This document shows, in pieces, positions 7,419-13,146 of a stretch of 17,813 nucleotides of DNA; position 1 is the first letter of the stretch, and each line of letters opens with the position of its first letter. The stretch spans positions 1-17,813 of the forward strand of contig JASHRK010000294.1 of assembly GCA_030037405.1 (NCBI GenBank), given 5' to 3'. The notes under the pieces were generated by a model. That model had not been told where the DNA came from and did not search any database. It saw only the letters and a list, made by a program, of their open reading frames with translations. This stretch comes from Acidimicrobiales bacterium. Its GTDB lineage: Bacteria > Actinomycetota > Acidimicrobiia > Acidimicrobiales > Bog-793. Made by a program: the position numbers and the translations under genes.

Positions 7419-8276
7419 GTGCCGGTCGCCGTCCCCCACGACCTGGACGAGGTCTTTGCAGCCCTCGAGGCCGAGCCGGAGGCCGAGCTCCTCGCCGGGG
7501 GGACGGACTTCATGGTCGAGACGAACGCCGGGCGGCGCCGGCCGCGTAGCGTGATCGCTCTCCGCAACGTCGGCGAGCTCGGCGGCTGGCGCCGCAAGGG
7601 TGGAGACGTGGTGCTCGGCGCCGGGCTCACCTACAGGGAGATGCTCGAGCCGTCCTTCGCCACCCTCGTGCCCGCCCTCGCCCAGGCCGCTCGCACGATC
7701 GGCTCGCCCCAGGTGCGCAACGCCGGGACGCTGGGGGGAAACCTCGCCACCGCCTCGCCGGCGGGCGACACGCTTCCCGTCCTGCAGGCGCTCGGCGCCG
7801 GGATATCGCTGCGCCGCAGCCCTCAGGAGGAACGCCTCGTCACCGTCGACGACCTCCTCACCGGACCGAAACACACGTCCCTTTGCCCGGGGGAGGTGAT
7901 CACCTCCGTGCGCCTGCCCGCCTCGCGGGGGATGCAGGAGTTCCTCAAGGTCGGCCCGCGCAACGCCATGGTGATATCCGTGGCAAGCGTCACCTGCATC
8001 GTGGACTTCGCCTCGAAGAGCGTCCGTATCTCGCTCGGCTCGGTCGGCCCGTTCGTGCTGCGGGCAGAGGCCGCCGAGGCGCTCTTGGCCGAGCGGATGG
8101 ACTGGGAAGCCCGACGTCTCCCGGCGCCGGCGCGAGACATCGCGGACGTCGTCGAGCTCGTCCGCTCCGCTGCAGCCCCGATCGACGACCAACGCTCCAC
8201 CGCCACCTACCGGCTGCACGCCGTCGGGGTCTGCGCCGAGCGGGCGATCGAGCGCATCCTCCGGAGGGCGGCATGA
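7419..8276 (+). CDS. pucC: Xanthine dehydrogenase FAD-binding subunit (PucC type)
   Basis: This 285-residue subunit carries FAD in the xanthine dehydrogenase complex and hands electrons to NAD+ or another acceptor. LLAGGTDFMVETN (about 24-36) and SPQVRNAGTLGGNLATASPAGD (about 96-117, given for position) contain the two FAD-binding motifs. The start is GTG 7419, eight bases after the adenine deaminase stop. The frame is open much further upstream but there it lies under the deaminase gene and reads as arginine-rich shadow sequence. The weak GGAG site lies within the end of the deaminase gene, so coupling is likely. Its stop overlaps the pucE start as ATGA. The FAD, 2Fe-2S, molybdenum subunit order and close match to actinobacterial puc-type genes support the assignment. 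It differs clearly from the shorter YgfM-like paralogue at 262-1023. Confidence 0.9.
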   Translation: MPVAVPHDLDEVFAALEAEPEAELLAGGTDFMVETNAGRRRPRSVIALRNVGELGGWRRKGGDVVLGAGLTYREMLEPSFATLVPALAQAARTIGSPQVRNAGTLGGNLATASPAGDTLPVLQALGAGISLRRSPQEERLVTVDDLLTGPKHTSLCPGEVITSVRLPASRGMQEFLKVGPRNAMVISVASVTCIVDFASKSVRISLGSVGPFVLRAEAAEALLAERMDWEARRLPAPARDIADVVELVRSAAAPIDDQRSTATYRLHAVGVCAERAIERILRRAA

Positions 8277-8776
8277 GCGCCCCGGAGCTCCTCTCCTACA
8301 GGCTCTGGGTGAACGGTCACGCCCGCGAGGTCGAGGGAGGGCGCCTCGAGGAGAGCCTCCTCTACGTGCTGCGCGAGCGGCTCGGGCTCACGGGGACGAA
8401 GAACGCCTGCGAGGAAGGCGAGTGCGGCTCCTGCTCGGTTCTCGTCGACGGGCGCCTCGAGTGCTCGTGCACCATCCTCGCCGCGAGCGCCGTCGGGCGC
8501 GACATCGTCACGCTCGAGGGCCTCTCGCCAGGCGGTGGGGCCACGGCGCTCCAGCTCGCCTTCGTCGAAGCCGGAGCCGTCCAGTGCGGCTTCTGCACAC
8601 CGGGACTGGTCGTGGCCGTGACCGACCTGCTCGCCCGGGTGCCGGAGCCGACCGACGACGAGATCCGCGAGGCGATCTCCGGCAACCTCTGCCGTTGCAC
8701 CGGCTACGGACGCATCGTCGAGGCCGTCCGCCGCGCCGCCCGAGCGCAGGCGGCGGGGATGAGGACCGCACCGTGA
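8273..8776 (+). CDS. pucE: Xanthine dehydrogenase iron-sulfur subunit (PucE type)
   Basis: This 167-residue protein binds two [2Fe-2S] clusters and carries electrons from the molybdenum site to the FAD subunit. Plant-ferredoxin-type ligands are C46, C51, C54 and C66. The alpha-helical second-cluster ligands are C105 and C108 (QCGFCTPG) and C140 and C142 (NLCRCTGY). All eight are intact, in contrast to the XdhD-like protein upstream. ATG 8273 overlaps the pucC stop and is preceded by GGAGGG at 8263-8268. The longer open frame upstream is antisense-like shadow within pucC. The stop overlaps the GTG start of pucD. Confidence 0.95.
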   Translation: MSAPELLSYRLWVNGHAREVEGGRLEESLLYVLRERLGLTGTKNACEEGECGSCSVLVDGRLECSCTILAASAVGRDIVTLEGLSPGGGATALQLAFVEAGAVQCGFCTPGLVVAVTDLLARVPEPTDDEIREAISGNLCRCTGYGRIVEAVRRAARAQAAGMRTAP

Positions 8777-11103
8777 TCGTGACGAAGGCGCCGCCCCTTC
8801 CCCGCCTCGGCAAGAGCCTCCGCCGGCCGGACGGGATGGCAAAGGCGCGCGGGGTCTTCAAGTTCTCCTCCGACCTCGACGAGCCCGGCATGCTCTGGGG
8901 GCACCTCGTGCGCTCGCCCCACCCGGCCGCCCGCATCGCCGAGATCGACATCTCGCCGGCGAGGGCCATGGCGGGAGCGGCCGCCGTGCTCCTCGCAGGG
9001 GACGTACCCGGGCGCCCGACGTACGGGCTCAACTACCCCGACCAACCTGTCTTCGCCTCCGACGAGGTGCGCCACGTGGGCGAGGTCGTCGCCGCGGTGG
9101 CAGCCGACCACCCGCTCACGGCCCGCCGGGCGGCAGAAGCGGTCGCCGTCCGCTACGAGGTCGGCGAGCCCGTGACCGACCCGGAGGTCGCCTTGCGGGC
9201 GGCACCGGTCCACCCCCTCGGCAACGTCCTCGCCGAGCAGCGGGTCGTGCGCGGCGACGTCGCAGCCGAGGGCGACGTCGTCGTCGAGGGCTACTACGAG
9301 ACGGGCATGCAGGATCAGGCCTTCCTCGGGACCGAGGCGGCGCTCGCCGTGCCGGACGGGCAGGGCGGGATCGACATCTACGTCGCCACCCAGTGGCTCC
9401 ACATCGACCAGGACCAGATCTCCGCCTCGCTCGGCGTCCCCCACGACCAGGTCCGCGTCCACCTGGCGGGCGTCGGCGGCTCCTTCGGGGCACGGGAGGA
9501 CCTCTCGATGCAGATCCCGCTCTGCCTCCTCGCGCTGCGCACCGGCCGGGCGGTGAAGATGGTGTTCGGGAGAGAGGAGTCGTTTCTCGGCCACGTCCAC
9601 CGGCACCCGGCTCGCATGTGGTATCGCCACAGTGCCGACAGATCGGGCCGCCTGGTGAAGGTCGAGGCGCGCATCCTTCTCGACGGCGGCGCCTACCTCT
9701 CGTCCTCACCGGCCGTGCTGAGCAACGTCGCCTGCTTCGCGGCGGGGCCCTATCGCGTGCCCAACGCCTTCGTGGAAGCCACGTGCGCCCGGACGAACAA
9801 CCCGCCCTGCGGGGCGATGCGAGGCTTCGGCTCGGTGCAGGTGTGCGTGGCGCACGAGGCGCAGATGGACAGGCTCGCCGCAGCCCTCGGCATGGACCCG
9901 ATCGAGCTCCGACGTCGCAACGCCCTCAGGCCAGGCGACGACCTCGTAACGGGTCAGGTGCTGGAGGGTGCCGTGCCCGTCATCGAGCTCCTCGAGGCGT
10001 GCTCTTCGGCTCCGCTACCGCCAGAACGGCATTGGGAGACGACCGAACCGGGCGACCTTGCCCTGCCGGGCGGCTCCGGCCGCGCCGCCGAGCCGCTCCG
10101 GGTACGTCGTGGAGTCGGCGTCGCCCTCGGCTTCAAGAACATCATGTTCTCCTGCGCCTTCGACGACTACTCCGTCGCCCGCTGCCGGCTCGAGGGTGGC
10201 AGGGTCACGATCACGACGGCGGCCGCCGAGGTCGGGCAGGGTCTCGTCACCCTTCTCCACCAGATCGCCGGCGAGGTGCTCGGGACCGACGAGGTCGTTC
10301 TCGCCGAGGCGAGCACGGTCGGGATCGGGTCGGCCGGGTCGACCTCGGCCAGCCGCCAGAGCGTGATGACGGGTGGGGCGGTCCAGGCTGCCTGCCAGGC
10401 CGTCGCAGACGCCGTTCTCGCCGCCACGGCCGCCCGAGTCGGGGTTCCCCGCGCCAGCCTGCAGCTCGCGGGCGGCCGGGTCGTCTCCGACGACGGCTGC
10501 GTCGACGTCCCCGTGGCGGAGGCGGGCGCCCTCTGCGGGGAGTGCTTCGAGGAGACCGTGACCTACCAGCACGCCGCCACGGCGGAGCTGGACGAGAAAG
10601 GGCAAGGGGACGCTCATGTCGCTTTCGTCTTCAGCGCCCACCGGGCCGTCGTCGACGTCGACGTCGATCTCGGCCTCGTGAAGGTCGTCGAGATGACGAC
10701 CGCCCAGGACGTGGGGCGGGTGCTCAACCCGTTGCAGCTCGTCGGGCAGATCGAAGGCGGCACCTCCCAGGGGGTGGGTTTCGCCGTCATGGAGGAGTTG
10801 ATCGTGGAGCACGGGCGGGTCCGCAACCCGTCCTTCACCGACTACGCCATCCCCACGGCCCTCGACATGCCTCCCGTCAGGATCGCAGCCCTCGTCCAGG
10901 AGCCTCAGCCCGGGCTCCCCTTCGGAGCAAAAGGTGCGGGAGAGCCTCCGGCGATCTCCTCGACGGCTGCGGTGCTCGCCGCCGTCCGTGACGCCACCGG
11001 TGTCGCCGTCAACCGAGCCCCGGTCCACCCGCCGGACATCGCCCTCGCCCTCGCACCGGGAACCCGTGCAGGCCAAGGAGACGCCGGCGTCACCCCATCG
11101 TGA
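8773..11103 (+). CDS. pucD: Xanthine dehydrogenase molybdopterin subunit (PucD type)
   Basis: This 776-residue catalytic subunit hydroxylates hypoxanthine and xanthine at a molybdopterin centre. Motifs seen: GMQDQAFLGTEAAL (about 178-191), YVATQWLHIDQDQ (about 203-215), VGGSFGAREDLSMQ (about 234-247), NNPPCGAMRGFGSVQ (about 342-356, molybdenum cofactor contact) and LPFGAKGAGEPPAI with the catalytic Glu at about 724. The match to actinobacterial xanthine dehydrogenase subunit D is strong through the whole length. The GTG start at 8773 overlaps the pucE stop as GTGA, with GAGG at 8761-8764 as a modest Shine-Dalgarno; upstream in-frame sequence is shadow of pucE. No iron-sulfur domain is fused, consistent with separate PucE. 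Its 3' end overlaps the convergent carbamoyltransferase gene by 14 bases. XDH accessory genes (XdhC or PucA type) are not in the window. Confidence 0.93.
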   Translation: MIVTKAPPLPRLGKSLRRPDGMAKARGVFKFSSDLDEPGMLWGHLVRSPHPAARIAEIDISPARAMAGAAAVLLAGDVPGRPTYGLNYPDQPVFASDEVRHVGEVVAAVAADHPLTARRAAEAVAVRYEVGEPVTDPEVALRAAPVHPLGNVLAEQRVVRGDVAAEGDVVVEGYYETGMQDQAFLGTEAALAVPDGQGGIDIYVATQWLHIDQDQISASLGVPHDQVRVHLAGVGGSFGAREDLSMQIPLCLLALRTGRAVKMVFGREESFLGHVHRHPARMWYRHSADRSGRLVKVEARILLDGGAYLSSSPAVLSNVACFAAGPYRVPNAFVEATCARTNNPPCGAMRGFGSVQVCVAHEAQMDRLAAALGMDPIELRRRNALRPGDDLVTGQVLEGAVPVIELLEACSSAPLPPERHWETTEPGDLALPGGSGRAAEPLRVRRGVGVALGFKNIMFSCAFDDYSVARCRLEGGRVTITTAAAEVGQGLVTLLHQIAGEVLGTDEVVLAEASTVGIGSAGSTSASRQSVMTGGAVQAACQAVADAVLAATAARVGVPRASLQLAGGRVVSDDGCVDVPVAEAGALCGECFEETVTYQHAATAELDEKGQGDAHVAFVFSAHRAVVDVDVDLGLVKVVEMTTAQDVGRVLNPLQLVGQIEGGTSQGVGFAVMEELIVEHGRVRNPSFTDYAIPTALDMPPVRIAALVQEPQPGLPFGAKGAGEPPAISSTAAVLAAVRDATGVAVNRAPVHPPDIALALAPGTRAGQGDAGVTPS

Positions 11104-12067
11104 GAGCCATGACGGCCTTCTGGCCGTGCAGCCGGTTCTCCGCCTGGTCGTAGACGATCGACTGCGGACCGTCGATCACGGCGTCGGTCACCTCGACGTT
11201 CCGGTCCGCCGGGAGCGGGTGCATGAAGACGGCGTCCTCGCCGGCCGCCTTCATGTGACGCTCGTCGGTCATCCAGCCGGCGTACTTGTTGATGAGCCGG
11301 AGGTCTTCCGACTCGTCCGTCGTCGTGAGCATCGCTCCCCAGCTCTTCGCGTAGATGACGTCGCTGCCGGCGAACCCGGCGTCGAAGTCGTCCATCACCT
11401 CGAAGCCGGCATGGGCCGCCCGGGCGTTCTCACGCGCCACTTCGACGATGTCGCTCATGAGGGGAAACTCGGGAGGATGGACGAGCCTGACGTTCATCCC
11501 GAAACGGGGCAGCAGCAGCACGAGCGATTGCGGGGCGCTGATCGGCTTCAGGTAGGACGGGTCGTGGGCCCAGCTGATCGTGGCAGTCTTGCCGCGGGGA
11601 TCGCCGAAGTGCTCGACGATCGTCATCAGGTCGGCGAGAGCCTGGTGGGGGTGGTAGACGTCGCACTGCATGTTCAGCACAGGCACGCGGCTCGCCTCGG
11701 CGACACCTCGGATGTACTCGTTGCCGACGCCCCAGTCGCAGTGCCGGATGGCGATCCCGTCGTTGTAGCGCCCGAGGATCTCGCCGATCTCCTTCGCCGT
11801 GTCCCCGTGGGCGATCTGCGTCGTCCGGCTCTCGATGAACTGGGCGTGGCCGCCGAGCTGCGCCATTCCTGCCTCGAAGGAGGCCCGCGTCCGTGTGCTC
11901 GAGAAGAAGAAGAGCATGGCGAGCACCTTGTCTCTCAGCAGCGGGTGCGGGCGGCCGAGGGCCCGCTCTCGTTTCAGCTCGAAGGCGACGTCGAGGAGCG
12001 TCTCGATCTCGTCTTTCGTCCACTCCTGCAGGTCGATCAAGTCACGGCCCTTCAGATGAGTCTGCAT
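11090..12067 (-). CDS. ygeW: YgeW-type (knotted) carbamoyltransferase, acceptor unknown
   Basis: This 325-residue carbamoyltransferase would exchange a carbamoyl group between carbamoyl phosphate and an amino acceptor, or run in reverse to release carbamoyl phosphate. Phosphate-binding FSSTRTRASFEAG (about 55-67) and HPHQALAD (139-146) are intact. QIAHGDTAKEI (84-94), NMQCDVYHPHQ, ISWAHDPSYLKPISAPQ (about 164-180) and DVIYAKSWGAM match E. coli YgeW closely. YgeW belongs to the knotted branch related to acetyl- and succinyl-ornithine carbamoyltransferases. The ornithine-specific HCLP motif is MHPLPADRN here (about 282-290), so annotation as ornithine carbamoyltransferase would be doubtful. No arginine genes are nearby; XDH and hydantoinase genes are, as around ygeW in E. 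coli. It lies 9 bases after the ATCase-like gene and is probably co-transcribed. A ureido acceptor such as oxamate, ureidoglycine or diaminopropionate is inference only. Confidence 0.8.
   Translation of the reverse strand: MQTHLKGRDLIDLQEWTKDEIETLLDVAFELKRERALGRPHPLLRDKVLAMLFFFSSTRTRASFEAGMAQLGGHAQFIESRTTQIAHGDTAKEIGEILGRYNDGIAIRHCDWGVGNEYIRGVAEASRVPVLNMQCDVYHPHQALADLMTIVEHFGDPRGKTATISWAHDPSYLKPISAPQSLVLLLPRFGMNVRLVHPPEFPLMSDIVEVARENARAAHAGFEVMDDFDAGFAGSDVIYAKSWGAMLTTTDESEDLRLINKYAGWMTDERHMKAAGEDAVFMHPLPADRNVEVTDAVIDGPQSIVYDQAENRLHGQKAVMALTMG
11112..11127 (+). terminator. Hairpin just after pucD, possible terminator
   Basis: ACGGCC-TTCT-GGCCGT forms a perfect 6-bp stem with a 4-base loop, starting 8 bases after the pucD stop. 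It lies within the 3' end of the convergent carbamoyltransferase gene. No T-run follows, so intrinsic termination is doubtful. Confidence 0.25.
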
Positions 12068-12076
12068 GGCCGGGCC

Positions 12077-13030
12077 TCAGTCCAGCGCGCCGAGGACGAG
12101 GGAGAGGAGCGCCATCCGCATGGTGACCCCGTTGAAGGCCTCCACCCAGTAGCGAGCGTGCCGGGTCGAGTCGACCTCCGGAGGCAGCTCGTCCATTCGC
12201 GGGAGCGAGTGGAGGACGATCGAGTCACTCTTGGCCTTCGAGGCGAGGAGCTCCTTCGTCACGCGGTAGGCAGGGGGCGTGAGGCCCCTCTCGGCGGTCG
12301 CCTCGACCCGCGACTTCGTGTAGTCCGGCTGGACGACGGGCTCCATGTAGACGACGTCGGCGTCGCCGATGCACTTTTCGACCGTCTCGATCTCGCTGTA
12401 CTGCACGCTCACCTCGTCGAGCTCTGCCTTGAACTCGGGCAGGAGCGACATCTCGGGCGGCGACACGACGTACGCCTTCACGTCGAAACGCGAGAAGGCA
12501 CGGAGGATCGAGTGCATCGTCCGCATGCGCATGTCGCCGACGAGCACGAAGGTGAGACCGTCGAGCCGACCCTTGTCCTGCCAGACGGTGTAGAGATCGG
12601 TCAGCACCTGCGTGGGATGCTCTCCCCAGCCGTCCCCGCAGTTGATGACGGGCACCGACGCGAAGCGGGCCGCTTCCGCCGGCGCGCCCTCGCTGAAGTG
12701 GCGCATGGCGATCACGTCGCCGTAGTACTCGAGCATGTGGACGGTGTCTTTCATCGACTCCTGGTAGAAGTCGCCCGCCCGCGTCATCTTGGCGTCCGAG
12801 AAGCCGAGCACGTGCCCCCCGAGCCGGTGCATCGCCGCCTCTGTCGCAAGGCGGGTGCGCGTGCTCGGCTGGTAGAAGGCGGTGAGTAGCGTCTTGTGCT
12901 TGAGCAGGTCCCCGTTGCGACGCTCGGCCGCGAAGGGTCGCAGCCGGTCCGCCACCGCGAAGATCTCGAAGTACTCCTCGCGCTCGAAGTCCTTGAGGGA
13001 CAAGATGTCCCGGCCGGCGAAGCTCCTCAT
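12077..13030 (-). CDS. ATCase-like carbamoyltransferase lacking aspartate-site residues; candidate ureidoglycine carbamoyltransferase
   Basis: This 317-residue protein aligns end to end with catalytic chains of aspartate carbamoyltransferase. It keeps the carbamoyl-phosphate motifs QPSTRTR (54-60), NCGDGWGEHPTQVLTDLYT (130-148) and HSLPRMDELPPEVD (274-287), and Arg170 in VGDMRMRTMHS. Two aspartate-reading elements are changed. The loop holding Lys84 of E. coli ATCase (GKKGET) reads AGDFYQES here. The TRVQ segment holding Arg229 reads EPVVQ (230-234). Aspartate is therefore unlikely to be the acceptor. A ureidoglycine carbamoyltransferase, splitting allantoate with phosphate to ureidoglycine and carbamoyl phosphate, has been proposed for an ATCase paralogue in Rubrobacter xylanophilus; this is recalled and not checked. 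The purine-catabolic neighbours fit. A strong Shine-Dalgarno (GAGGAGGAG) lies 4 bases before the ATG. It is the first gene of a minus-strand pair with the YgeW-like gene. A divergent PyrB is the alternative, but no other pyrimidine gene is present. Confidence 0.75.
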   Translation of the reverse strand: MRSFAGRDILSLKDFEREEYFEIFAVADRLRPFAAERRNGDLLKHKTLLTAFYQPSTRTRLATEAAMHRLGGHVLGFSDAKMTRAGDFYQESMKDTVHMLEYYGDVIAMRHFSEGAPAEAARFASVPVINCGDGWGEHPTQVLTDLYTVWQDKGRLDGLTFVLVGDMRMRTMHSILRAFSRFDVKAYVVSPPEMSLLPEFKAELDEVSVQYSEIETVEKCIGDADVVYMEPVVQPDYTKSRVEATAERGLTPPAYRVTKELLASKAKSDSIVLHSLPRMDELPPEVDSTRHARYWVEAFNGVTMRMALLSLVLGALD

Positions 13031-13073
13031 GGGACTCCTCCTCTGTGCAGTCGGTGCGCCGACCGGCGGCGCC

Positions 13074-13083
13074 CCTGTACAGG
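13074..13083. promoter_or_regulatory. Perfect 10-bp palindrome, possible operator or part of the minus-strand promoter
   Basis: CCTGTACAGG is self-complementary and lies about 44 bases upstream of the carbamoyltransferase start codon. Its TGTACA core could serve as a minus-strand -10 or as a dimeric repressor site; the sequence does not decide. Confidence 0.3.
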
Positions 13084-13113
13084 AAATCCTCCCGCTCGCC
13101 GGGCTCTTGTCCT

Positions 13114-13129
13114 AGGGCCGTTCGGCCCT
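13114..13129. promoter_or_regulatory. Perfect inverted repeat, candidate operator (copy 2 of the shared 10-mer)
   Basis: AGGGCCGTTCGGCCCT has 7-bp perfect arms around TT. It ends 5 bases before the -10-like TAGGGT of the D-aminoacylase gene, so a bound protein would block that promoter. With the preceding CCT it contains CCTAGGGCCG (13111-13120), found also between the ssnA-like and ygfM-like genes. Confidence 0.45.
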
Positions 13130-13134
13130 TTCGA

Positions 13135-13140
13135 TAGGGT
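13135..13140 (+). promoter_or_regulatory. Probable -10 box of a leaderless transcript
   Basis: TAGGGT fits the TANNNT pattern and ends 6 bases before GTG 13147. This is the spacing at which transcription would start at the start codon itself. No Shine-Dalgarno sequence lies in front of that GTG, which supports a leaderless message. Confidence 0.45.
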
Positions 13141-13146
13141 GCGACC

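Larger units (their letters stand above)
13031..13146. promoter_or_regulatory. Divergent control region between the carbamoyltransferase pair and the D-aminoacylase gene
   Basis: This 116-bp gap carries a strong minus-strand Shine-Dalgarno for the ATCase-like gene (complement of about 13035-13043). It also holds the palindromes CCTGTACAGG (13074-13083) and AGGGCCGTTCGGCCCT (13114-13129), and a plus-strand -10-like TAGGGT (13135-13140). No confident -35 box is seen on either strand. Both flanking transcripts probably respond to the same regulator. Confidence 0.55.

Noticed and set aside
7883..8272. Upstream extensions of the PucE and PucD frames (also 8422-8772)
   Set aside because: They overlap the preceding subunits in other frames. 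Homology and ribosome-site position place the starts at 8273 and 8773.
10934..12889. A 651-codon plus-strand open frame
   Set aside because: It lies antisense to the two carbamoyltransferase genes, has no recognisable domain and is rich in R, E, V and H as expected for a GC-driven shadow frame.
12077..13030. Biosynthetic aspartate carbamoyltransferase (pyrB)
   Set aside because: The Lys84 and Arg229 equivalents are missing and no pyrimidine gene is nearby. It is retained only as an alternative.
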